Made by a program: the position numbers and the translations under genes
Notes under the pieces: generated by a model
Database searches by the model: none
Told to the model about the DNA's origin: nothing
What the model saw: the letters and a program-made list of their open reading frames with translations, nothing else
In this document: positions 1 to 11,200 of the stretch, piece by piece
Numbering within the stretch: the first letter of the stretch is position 1
Layout: each line of letters begins with the position of its first letter
Source: Spirogloea muscicola
Taxonomy: Eukaryota > Streptophyta > Zygnematophyceae > Spirogloeales > Spirogloeaceae
Assembly: GCA_009602725.1 (NCBI GenBank)
Contig: WELB01000196.1
Coordinates: 185,746-208,806 of the forward strand
DNA: 23,061 nucleotides
Direction of reading: 5' to 3'

Positions 1-773
1 CTCCTGGAGCTCCGGTGCACTGCTCTCGCGCTGGCCGCCAGTGCGGTTGCCTCCCCGGCACAAGTGAGCCGAGGGTTTGATCGCAGCCGGCCGAGCCAGC
101 TTGTGGGCTGGGCAGCCGGACCCATGTTCCCCGCACGAGGCTGTGCAAGCTGCCTAGGTGCCGTATCCTCCCTCGCCACCGCCGTGGCCGCCGCGGCGCA
201 CGGCGTGGCATGAGGGACCCCGCCAGCTGGGGGCTGCGCTGCGGACGGCACTGTGCGCGGCGAGCTCCGAGGAGCGCGCCGCGCAGGTGCGCGCCGTGCC
301 TTGGCAGGCGGCGGCATGCGCGCCCGGCGGCGCTCAGGCGCTCGAGCGCCCCGGGGGGTTGGCAAGGCGCCGCAGCGCCCGGGGGGCCGGCGGCGCCGGC
401 GGCGAGCTAGGGAGCCGTTGGGTCGGTCATGCACTAGGAGAGGAGGGAAGAGGGGCCCTGCCCGGCGGAACCTCAACGTGTGCCAGCTAGATCAGTCAAT
501 CTGTTAGATCCTTTTCATGGTAAATCCCCCGCGTTATCATCTGACTCCGACGCGGCTTTCATTGACGTTGGAATGCGCCCCAACGAGCGGGCAGGTCGGG
601 AAAGTCACCTTGGCCTTCTCCGCATCACGAGATGCCAATACGAAGACGGCGCAGACTATCTGCTGTATGCTGGATCTTAAGGCCCAGGAGAGGAATAGAA
701 GAACTGGCTACCTTTTGCTGAACCTCAGTCCTCGACTCCATCCTGGGAAGGCGTGCGCGCCACGCCCCGCCGG

Positions 774-804
<31 letters not shown>

Positions 805-963
805 GGCGGCGGAAACGGCAAGGAGCTGAGGACCAAGACCACCTGGCCGTGGTGCGGGGGGCAGACGAGCCGGCGAGGCCTGCCGCCGCATATCGGAGCG
901 CTCCGCGTCTCGGGGCCCGTGGTCGTGGCTGGACACCACGCTGTGCCTCTGGCGGCGCGCGGC
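1..963 (+). other. GC-rich 5' region: leader/promoter or upstream BIG exons
   Basis: No recognisable gene. Frame 1 is open from position 1 to about 222 and starts with a hydrophobic stretch (LLELRCTALALAASAVASPA) followed by a good donor (CAA|GTGAGC at 63/64), so 1-63 could be the end of an upstream exon. Positions 215-410 in frame 2 also look helical with high GC3. Positions 480-730 are less GC-rich and resemble leader or intron, with a possible acceptor at 728 (AACCTCAG). Frame 1 is open from 508 into exon 1, so the codons before 964 could be coding. No TATA element is convincing. Confidence 0.35.
769..812 (+). repeat. (GGC)n trinucleotide repeat
   Basis: About fourteen GGC units with one GTG interruption, 150 bp before the proposed BIG start codon. 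In the frame that continues into exon 1 they would encode polyglycine. If translation starts at 964, they lie in the 5' leader. Confidence 0.9.
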
Positions 964-2209
964 ATGGCGGCGGCGGCGGCAGCTGCCGGGCAACGCGATG
1001 GAGGTCACGACGGCTGCGAGGCCGACTTGGTGGCGCAGGAGCTCGCCGCAGGCGCGGGGCCGGCGAGCCTGGATGGCATGCAGGCGCTGCTGGATGTCGT
1101 GCGCCGCCGCAGCGGCGGGGAGGCGGCGACGCCGGAGGCGGCGGCGGCGGCGGCGGCGGCTGCGCCGCGGGAGCGCGTCTCGGCCGCCTTGCTGGCCATG
1201 CCTGTCGACGACCTAGCGCGCTGGCTGGAGGGCCGCCTCCTCGGCTGCCCCGGCGCCACTCGTGAGGACGGCCCTCTCTGGCTGGTCGCGCCTTCCGTGC
1301 GGCGCGCCGCTGCGGACTTGCTCCGGGCACTCGCCGGCGATGGCGATGAGGCGGAGGACGTCGGCACACTGCGGCGCCGGCTCGTGGACGCCCTGCTGCT
1401 CCGCCTCGGCGCGGCCGTCTTTGCGTATCAGGGCGAAGTTGCAGAGGCCTTCGTCGCGCTTCTCGCCTCGCTGGCACGCTGCGACGCCTCCTTGGCTGCG
1501 CTGCTGCAGGCCGTCATGGCCGCGGTGGCCGAGAGCCGGGCCGTGCTGGCCGCCACAGGCCCGGACAAGGCCGCCGCCTGGCTCGGCGAGCTGGCGCGGC
1601 GGAGAGCGTCGGCGCTTGCCTGCCTCAAGGTGCTGCTGCAACTCCTGACGTCCGTTGTGGCACGACGGCAGGGCTCTCCAGCTGGCAGACGGCTGGACGG
1701 CAGCCTACCGACAGCCGAGCATTCGGCAGTGGCCGGCGCTCCCGTGGCCAGCGCGGAGGACGAGCCGTGTACTGCTTCTGAGCGGGGCCAGGGTGGCAAG
1801 GAGCTTGAATCCACTGGCAGCGTCGCGGAGGAAAGCTTGCGGGCTGGGGATGCAAGCAATGAAGCAGAGGAGGAGGGAGGGGACAGCGATGATGTAGATG
1901 ATTGTGGCGACGACGAGGAGGAGTATCAGGAGGCAGGAGAAGAGGAGGGGGAGGAGGAGGAGGAGGAGGAGGAGGAGGAGGAGGGAGAGGAGGAGGAGGA
2001 GGAGGAGGACGACGGCCGAGCAGCCGCCCAACGGCGGCTGCGCCGTGCGCCAGAGGGGAGCGGCTGCAGCGGCTGGCTGGCACGGCAGGTGTGCACGTTC
2101 ACGTCCAGCGGCAGCAACTTCATGGAGCAGCACTGGTACTTCTGCTATACGTGCGACCTCACCATGTCCAAAGGCTGCTGCACTGTGTGCGCCCGTGTGT
2201 GCCACCGAG
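964..2209 (+). other. BIG: BIG exon 1: Ala/Leu-rich helical region and acidic tract
   Basis: Residues 1-415 of the model. It opens with an alanine run from GCG codons. Residues of about 60-240 form Ala/Leu/Arg-rich helices such as [20 protein letters not shown], consistent with the alpha-solenoid that precedes the UBR box in the family, though I recognise no specific homologous segment. A Ser/Glu/Asp-rich linker and a polyglutamate tract follow, then the first half of the UBR box. The exon ends in phase 1 at CGAG|GTAAGC. GC3 is very high here, unlike the later exons. Confidence 0.7.
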
Positions 2210-5200
2210 GTAAGCCGCCGCCGCCATGGCCGCTGCCCTTCTGGACAGACCTGCTCGGTACCACATCAACAGCTGCGAGTCATAAATTAAGCAATTAAGC
2301 ATTCACGAAATCGAGCCATGACCAAGCCACTGCTTTCCTTCTCTCTGGCAGGCCACAAGGTCGTCTACTCGCGACAGAGTCGGTTCTTCTGCGACTGCGG
2401 TGCGGGCGGTGCGCGCGGCATCACCTGCTCGTGTCTCAAGCCCAGGAGTGCGCAACCCCTTGGGCGACCTGCTAGTGGCCTGGCTGCCCAACGTGCGCGA
2501 TTGAGCTCCGACGCTGGCGCTCTCTGGTCAGACAGCGACGATTCAGACGAGGACACCAGCAGATCCAGGGGCGACGCCGCCAGCATTGGCGAGTTATACC
2601 ACAATCCAGCCTGGGGTGCGTTTGATACGTTGAAGCTCGTCCAAAGCGTCGGTGCAGTGGGCCAGGTTCTGGCACTCTGCCAGGATCTGGTGGGCAGCTT
2701 AAGGGAGCAAGGTGCACTGCGGCACTGGGGCTGCGGTGAGCTCAGCCTCGCGCACGCGGTGGCGGCGTACCCCACACAAGACCTTCTCCGGTTGCGCCGC
2801 ACCTTTGCGGCCGGCTCATTTGAGATGAAGGTCAAGACCGAGTACTCCAGTGCCAAGGACCTGCGAGCGCAGCTGCTGAGCGGATCACTGACGAAGTCTG
2901 TTCTCAGTGTCAGCATGTCTGGTCACCTAGCAGTTGGCGAGGGCGATAAGGTGCGTAGAGCTAATTCAGTCACGGCTTCGAACAAGAAAAATTCTGCACT
3001 GCACTCATCTACGGCTCCTGTGTTCACTTCTGCAACTTGGTCACAGTAGACCACTTTCCTCTCTGCTCCTTTTCCAATCGCAGATCCAGTACTTGTGTTC
3101 ACATTTAACAATCGGAAGATATTCTGATCTGGTCTGGGTCCAAATTTCTCGGTGATAGGTACTTGTCTTTGAGGTAGGGCAGCTGATCGGCAGCCTGACT
3201 GCGGTGCCCGCGGTGCTGGAGAAGTGCTCCGTTCAGCTGCTATCAAAGAATGTGCTTCGCTTTGAGGCCGTGCACCTGCAATTCAATGCCGCGAACGAGT
3301 CTCATCTCGCGGTGGCTGGTTATGAGGAGTGCCAGATCTTTAAGTTGAGCCCGGGGGGTGAGGTCACTAGCAGATTGTCCATCGACCTCGCGCTCCATGA
3401 TGGAACATACATCCGCCGAATCAATTGGGTACCGCGGTCAGAGGTGAGAGACTGTTGATTGCCTCCCATTCACACTGTACTTAGTCCTGCTGCTGGGAAG
3501 TACTGAGGTGATCGATTTCTTAATTGGGCCTGCTAAAGAGAGATGTCTAGCCAAAACTGGAGCTTCTGTACCCTAGGCTTTGTGCAGCATAGCGTGAAGC
3601 TATAATGTCAGGAAGCTTGTTGTGTGGTTGCAGGTGTGCCTGCTGATTGTCAGCACCAACTTCATCAGGATTTATGACCTCTCGGAAGACTGCATCTGCC
3701 CAGTGTATTCTTGGGTGCTGGCGGAAGATTCTTTCAAAGATGCGACAATTGCACAACTTCCTGACGGGCGTCTTGCAGTTGTGATACTCTCTCAGCTTGG
3801 AAAGGTCTTCATTGAGTACCTCTATCTTGAGGCAGGGCACGAGCTCGGTGCGAGGTTGCTGGTCAATGAGGTCTCTCTGCCCAGGGACCTGCAGCAAACT
3901 GCCAGAGGCGTGTCCATTGAATTTCTGCCATTGCTGCAGCTTCTGGTCCTGACCTTCGAGAGCGGACAGTCCATCCTTGGGCGCTTTGATGGCACGGCTG
4001 CGGTATGTGATATTGTTGCTCGCTGTCTAATTCCAAGGTTGCAGTTTCACTTGGTCAGACTATTTAGCTGCCCTTGTCTCACTGCTTTCACCTGATGGCA
4101 ACCAGGCCTTCTCGGAAGTGGCGACTGTGCTAAAGAATGACGGTAATAGCAGCTCCACTCTGGAGCTTCACCACTGGCGAGAGGTGGACTGTTTGTCAAC
4201 CAGCTTGATAGTTGCCCAGGGCGGCTCCTCAGCTGTTATTGCAGCGGTAAGGACTAATGCTAGCTGCTCTGGTGCACACTGATGTCCCTTCTATTACTGC
4301 TTAAAGTGCTCCTCAGTGTCCTTCAGTACGATTCTTCAGAGTGCACACCTTGCCTAAAAGAGTCCTCTGCCACCCACTTCGCTAATTGCTTGTCTGCTTG
4401 TGCTTATCATAATGCGTTGGGTCAGGTGTTGCAAGGGCATGTGGTGTATCATGACCTACCAGTCATTGACGGCCCATCGGGTTCGCGCATCGACGGCATT
4501 GTCTCCTGGACTGGCGTGACAAGCTTCTCTTGCTGCCATCTTCTTGTCCTCCGTGACGATGGTAGCCTTCATGTGAGTTGATGAAGAAGCAGTGGTGGCA
4601 GCAGCAGATGCTCAGTCGTTTGGAAATGCAACCTCCTAGGCTATGTTGCACGGGTATCACACATGCCATGTCAGATGCATGGGCCATGACCTCCTCGTTC
4701 ATCTGCTCTGTGTTTGCCAGGTCTATGATGCCCTACCACACGCCAATCAGCTGGGGAGGGCCGAGGTCCAGCCGAAGGAAGCACCGCACAAGAGCTCAAG
4801 TGACCTGCCGCAGCTCGGCCAGCCCAAGGAGCGGGGGAAGCGAAGGACGGATGGCGAACCCAAGTTCCCACTCACCTTCTTTGAGAAGACGGTCTGCGTG
4901 ACCTCCTCTGTGAAGGTTGGCGGGGACATACTCGCCAGCACAGGTGCAGATGCCGCGAAGATGATTCTCGCTTCAGATGACGGCTTCCTGGAGAGTCCGA
5001 GTCCTCAAGGGTTCCAGGTAACATTGTCATCATTGACATTGTCATCTTCTGTGCTCATGGTGGACTTCTACAGGTCTGCAGGGCTCTTCTCAAAATCCAT
5101 GTAGCGCCAGCTGAAGGCAGATGGACAATAGATGCAGTGGCTAATCTTTCCGCTTTGGTGGTTGCAGCTCCTGGTCGTGAATACAAATGATGATCTGGTG

Positions 5201-8200
5201 CTTGTGGGTTGTCGCGTGCACGTGGGAAGAACAGAAGCAGGCCACATTCCATCCTCGCTCTCCATCTTGCAGCGCAGTATCAACTTGGAGGAAGGTGCAC
5301 AGCGGTGGTATGACATTCCCTTTACCTCCCCGGAGGCTCGAAACTGCAGAAAGGAGTTTGTGCTCACCATTGGCCCTGCATTTGACCACAGCTCGCTGCC
5401 CAGGATCGACACCATTGAAGTCTATGCGATGAGCAAAGCTGACATGGGTTGGAGGGATCCTGCTATTGTTCCAACCAAGGGGAGCAAAAATTGGCATAGC
5501 TCAGCTTGGCCGGCGACCTCAAGCACTCGCTTCCTTACTTATCAAGATCTGGTCACAATGGCCATCACAGCAGAGCAGTCCCTTGGTAGCTGTATGGAGG
5601 TGTGATCTCACTGTTCGCAATCTTGGTGGGAAGTGTCAGCCTTATGTCAGTAGTAGGTGCATCAATGCATCCGGTTGGTGGCTCAAGTATAAGGAAGTGG
5701 GCTTGAGAGGAAGCTCAATACATATGCAGTCTACTCTCGCTTGCCAGGGTCGGTACGTAGGATGTCCTTGCTGCCAGAAGACCAGGTTGTCAGCGGTCTC
5801 TGGAAGCTGATCAGATCTGCCCTTGTGGTTGCTTGTGCACAGTTCTTGAGAGCATATTACCTGGCCACAAGTCAGCCAACAAGGGCAAGCATGCTCCTCC
5901 CTACTGGGCAGCACCACATTGGCTCGCAAGTCTGGAGTCTAATGCGAAGCATAGCTAGCCTGGACACGACATGGGCGTTGAAGTCTTCTACACAGCACCT
6001 GCTTCAGACCATTTGTCCTTCGCTTGAGGAATTTCACCAGGTGAGCTTCCTACAGGAGTACTGTCAAAGTGCCTTTCTGCACTGAAAACCCGTGCAGGTG
6101 CACGGGTACTGCACCAGTTATCTTAGTGTTTAGTCTATGCAGACTCTGAGCAGTATGGTGCATCTTAGCATTGTCATGCACCTGCTGATTCGGGCACCTG
6201 TTTGCCATGTGTACAGATAAGAGATGAGCTAAGATTGACGGCGTTGACAGGAGCCATTCCTGAGCTCAAGAGCAACATGGCTGCTGGAGGCCACAGATTC
6301 CTATGGGCTGTTCGCCAGTTCAGGAAGCATGTCAGGATTGCCTCCAACGTATCGTGCCTCCGTCCCGCCAACTTCTCTCGCTTCCTTGACTCTAAAGGTT
6401 CAGTTCATCTCATGTGATGCCCGTCCAGTCGGTCCACTGACATGCTCTTGCAATTTCTGAGCAGCAATTATGTTTTGCTTCATGCACTCCAATGGTTGCA
6501 CTGTCCTCGTAGGCAGCATGCTTGCAACGAGGTTATGCGTGCATGCACTTCTGTGACCAATAATGATCATTGTCTTTTCTCCCAGGGGTTGGCGTGGTGA
6601 ACGACCTCTGCGATGTGCTGCAGGCAATTCTTGCTTGTCAGCAGCTGACCATGACACCCACAACTGGCCTTGTTTTTGGCATAGTTGATCTGCTGTGCGG
6701 CTATGCGGAGTACCTCTCTGATAGAGCGCATGCAATGAAGCAAGACTACAGTGAAGCCTTGGCACCTGCCGTTGCCCACTTCCAGCAACTTCTCTACTCC
6801 CCTTATGAGACGGCTCGATCTGCGTGCAGGTAGTATACGTTTGCTCTAATTAGTTGTGCTTCTGTTTACCTGGTCATGAAGGGATCCTGAGGTCTGGTAT
6901 ACATTAGTATCGCGTTCTTAGATCACGCCCCTTCCCTTTGTTGTCTTCTGCAGTCTGGCGCTCACGTCAAGACTTCTGCAGGGTCCACTAGTGAAGGCAA
7001 GTGGGCACAGCTCAGCTAGCACGGAGGACAGGAGGCAGGAGGCCAGGGAAGGTGACATCCAAGAAGACCACGACACAGGGGGTGCCTCTGTCCAGTATTG
7101 CTGCGATGGCTGCTCGGTGTGCCCCATCCATAACAAGCGCTGGCACTGTGAGGTGTGCCCGGATTTTGACCTATGCGAGGCCTGCTACGAGGTTATGGAC
7201 CAAGACATGTTGCCTAGATTCCACCAAGCAGATCACCCCATGGTTGCCATGTTGGTAGAAGCCGAGGGCATGAGCAGAGCAGCTGAGCAGGGCCTGAAGT
7301 GGGCTGAAGGCACAGGACAGGGCAGCTCCAGCTCCAGTTTAGTTGGCAAAGCACATGAACCAGATGCAATGCTCTCGAACAGGAACGGCACAGAGAGTGA
7401 AAAGCGCCAGGAAGAAAATGATGCGAGGAGGTTACAGGACCATGCTAGCTTTAACTCCGATGTCATCAATAAAGACAATGATGACCTTTTTGGGGAGCAC
7501 CGCGAGGAGCAAGAGGAGGACGATGATGAGGAGGATGAGGAGGATGGAGATGAGGAGGAAGAAGAGGATGGGGAGGGGGAGGAGGAAGAGGACGACAACG
7601 ACGATGATGATGATGCTGAGGCCCACGAGGAAATTGTGGACGAGTGGGAGGAGATTGAAGGGGCTGTGCCTATGGAGGAGGTGGGCGGCGAGATCCTGCG
7701 TATGATTCACAAGCGCCTTGTCAGCACTGGCAGCCAGGACTTGCACAGGAGCAATTCTGCACGGGAAGGAGAGCGGCATGGGAGGCACATCTCTGGAGAT
7801 AAGGGGTCAGCAGATGGACTGAGGGGTCATCACGGGGAGAGACGATACCTGGAGTATGGTGAGATGGAGGAGATGTCTGAGGAGAGCCTACTGGAGCTGG
7901 CAATGGAGCTCAGCTTGAAGCAGCAGCAGGACGGCGCCGCGAACATTGTCGACACTCAGGCTTCAGACCGCAACTCAGGCAACTACGTCAACAGCCAGCG
8001 GGTCACTGAGACAAGTGCTCGGGACTCAGCATCAGGTGGACCCATATCGCAGCAGCCTGATGAAGGGTCCTGGATCTGGCGAGCTAGGCCCGCGTCGGGG
8101 TCCTCGGCGTCGCTCCTCCCAGATAGGACTGCTCGGGAAGGAGGTACAGGGCCACCCACACGCCCACCTCCTGCAGCCAGCAATCGGGTCCCGTTTGTGC

Positions 8201-11200
8201 AGGCCGACAGGCAGTCGCCGCCTCCAGAAGACCATGAGGAGGAGCCGACGACTGTAAGCACCGATGCCCCTAAGTGGCGGAGGCGGACGTCAGCGAGTGC
8301 AGCGGTTGGTCGGGCTCTTCTCAGCCAGCTAGTGAGCAGCCTGCGAGGCAAGCTCGGGACCTTCTCGGGTCTCGAGGCCCTCCCCACAATGCAGCTGCTT
8401 TACAACATTGGCACGCAGTCCATCCAAACATTCCAGCCAGAGGAAGCAGAGTTCAAGCAGAAGGGCAGTGACAGCCGGAGCAACGAGGCTGTGGTGGCCA
8501 TTGACGAGGTTGTGCAGCTGCTTCTAGACGAGCTGGATTTGAACAGAGAGTTGCGGCTGGAGGAAGGCAGGATCAAGCGAGGGGAATTTGCCATCTTGTG
8601 CTTCACTTTCTTCACACTGGTCCTGAGATCTCACGAGAGTGAAAAGGCTGACCTGAAGACGACTTCGTCAAGGGCTTCTACGTCCTTCGGAAGTCGACGG
8701 ATGAGAGCCTGCACTCTACTCTGCACGCCCGCGCTTGTCTCCTTCTTACACAGTATTGTCTCACGACAGGCCTCAACATTCAAGAAGGTTGCCAGAAAAG
8801 AGGCTGCCTCTGAGGCACTCTCATCTTGCGACAGCCTTCTGTCAGCAAAGAAGGACAAGGTCCCTGGGAGCTGCGCTCCTTTTCTGTCAGACTCTTACGT
8901 TCAATTGCAGAGAGGAGACCCTTTCAGCTCATTTGTACACCTCTTGCTGGAGAGCAGCTTGAGGCTGGCCTGCAATGTTGCGCGACAGCAGAGAGACGAT
9001 GACCCTGCTCCAGGAGTTGCGGAGGCCTCACATGAGATGAGTGGGAGGGAGGGTCTTGACGGCCAGGCCAATGTGCATGCATGTCCCAATGCATCTGGCA
9101 TGGAAGACTTCTGTCTCATTGATTGGCAGGACTTGCTCTGCTTCTATATAAGCAAGGCCACAACGTCGTCACTGAAGAAGTATGCCAGAAGGTTGCTCCT
9201 GCATTGCTGCTCAGGCAAAAGGGCAGAGTATTATCGTGCCAGAGATTCTTGGCAGCTCACATCTGTATTCAAGGTATTTCAGTCTCCTCCTGCAGTTTGA
9301 ACAGCAGTATAATGCAATGATCTTTTATGCAAGCAGCTTCTTGGCAGCTAACACCTGCAACCATGATGCCTATTTGCAGTAGTTGCACTGATCTCAATGA
9401 GATAAAGTCTTTGGATTGCAGAGTTGGAAGTATTTGCTTGTTTGCTTCATTCTGTTTGCTTGCTGCTCATGTGCAATGGAATTGCAGAGATGGAGCAAGC
9501 TTGCAGCCAAGACCCATGATTTCAAGAAGCCTATGTCCTACAAATGGCAAGTCAAGCTTGCACAAAGTCTGGCAGCTGCTGCTGAGATTGCAGAGATTCG
9601 GCCATTCAGCTGGCAAAGGCACTGTCTTGATAACGCCGATGTGTTGCCCCTACTGCTGAGATCCACGCGCAGATGGGGCGAGGAATCTGTCTTGCAGGTG
9701 TGTGATAGTCATTAGTAGTGTGTAGAGATGTGTTGATACTAGTACTTATGCAAGCTAGGCTGGAGGCTTTAGGCTCAGATTCAGGAGAGCTTAGCTGTTG
9801 ACAGTGGAAGTTGTTTGCCCTTGGGAGCTATCATTAGCACATAGGCTTTCTTGCCCCCACGGCCTTCTCAGCAATCTATGTTGCTGAATGCTTGCAGGCC
9901 CTACGATTGCTCTTCTTGGCTTTCTACTTTGCGGATGAACTGCCACTGGCACCTAGCAGCGATGGCGTGTTGGTTCCCCCTGCCACTAAGCTGCCATCGT
10001 ATGCGGAGATCCTGATATCCCAGTCGCGAATCTCCGACAAGCGGAATGTGTCAGGTTTTGTCTCATCCAGGGAGCACCGCTTATCATCCAGTGAGGAAAA
10101 GGCCAAAAGGAGAACAAAGAAGGGCGAGCGTGAGCTTGGTGAAGTGGCGGATGATGGGCAGATCATGGACATGGGACCAGCTGCAAAATTGATTTCTGAG
10201 GACACTGGGGTTATACCCCATGTCATTCACACTTTCCTTCTAGGCTGGAGCTCCTCGTATGTCCGGACTGCTACCCGTGCGTTCCTACAGGTTCATTTCT
10301 AGACCCAAGCAAGCACCTATCACTGCTCTCTGGGCTTTCATACAATGGACTGTAGTAGTAGTATGTATCAGATTCAGAGTTTGAGCCTTGATGTGACAGG
10401 TTGTGCGTAGAGCATCTGCATTTCTACACAACTCAAATACGTCTTACACACAAGCTATGCAGCGCTGCAATGCAGTCATACAAGGATACTTGGTTGCTCT
10501 ATCGGCACTTTCATCATAAGTAGAGCATTACTTCTGTTATCTGGGTGATACTGATGCTCACCTATGCCTCACAGGGCCTCTGGTTGCACGGAGACCACAA
10601 TCTCCGCAGTCAGCTTCTGAAAGTGGTGTTGGGTGCCATTCCCGACCTCCCTTCTTTTGGTCCTAATGTTGTGCAATTTTCAGACCTTCTGTCCTGGACC
10701 TTGGCAAGAGGCAAAGTGCAAGCTACAGACAAAGTCTTCGATGGGCAAGCTGGAAGCGCAGAGGAATCCAAAATTATAGAAAGCTGCCTAAATGGTGCGT
10801 AGTCTCGGTCTTGAGAGTTGCTCTCATGGTATCTCAATCAGCCTCTCATTAAGCATCCATGTGTTGTAAGACCAATTGATCCTGTGATCACTTGTGGGAC
10901 ATCTGGAGCTGCCTAGATGGTGCTTAGTCTCAGTTGTCGGTCTTAAGAGTTGCTCTCATGGTATCTTAACCAGCAATCAACCAAACATGTGTTGTAAGAC
11001 CAAGTGCCCCTGTGCAGTTGTGGGACATCTGAAGCTACCGCTCCTGATACTATCAAGTGTTGTGCATTTGTCTTACAGAGGTGGTCATTGGCAATATTCT
11101 TGCGACTCTTAAGGAGCAAAATGAGCTTTTGGCCAATCATCCTGAATCCAAGATGTACAATGATCTGCAGACTCTTGTAGATTTTGAGGGCTATTACTTA

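Larger units (their letters stand above)
6954..9273 (+). other. BIG: BIG exon 12 (2,320 nt): ZZ finger, long acidic insertion, helical scaffold
   Basis: Residues 1407-2180, by far the longest exon. Order: a short helix, the ZZ finger, a Ser/Gly linker, an acidic tract, a UIM-like motif, a Ser/Arg/Pro-rich linker to about 8270, then the scaffold conserved in BIG ([67 protein letters not shown]). From about 7250 to 8270 (some 340 residues) the sequence is low complexity and has no counterpart I recognise in seed-plant BIG. Confidence 0.9.

Noticed and set aside
158-490. 110-codon frame near the window start
   Set aside because: Composition could be coding, but no homology, no clear splice partner and three overlapping open frames in GC-rich DNA; not called as a gene.
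725-1477. Antisense 250-codon open frame over exon 1
   Set aside because: It is Arg/Pro-rich and mirrors high-GC coding sequence on the + strand; no family resemblance.
1625-2205. Antisense frames with polyproline, polyserine or polyleucine
   Set aside because: They are reverse readings of the GAG repeat of exon 1.
5586-5599. GTGTGA donor at 5600 for exon 8
   Set aside because: It is phase 0 and does not match the phase needed by the conserved start of exon 9; the donor at 5586 does.
7233-7788. Antisense Ser-rich and Leu/Ile-rich frames opposite exon 12
   Set aside because: Reverse readings of the acidic tract; the + strand frame is clearly BIG. The apparent membrane-like Leu/Ile/Val stretch is an artefact.
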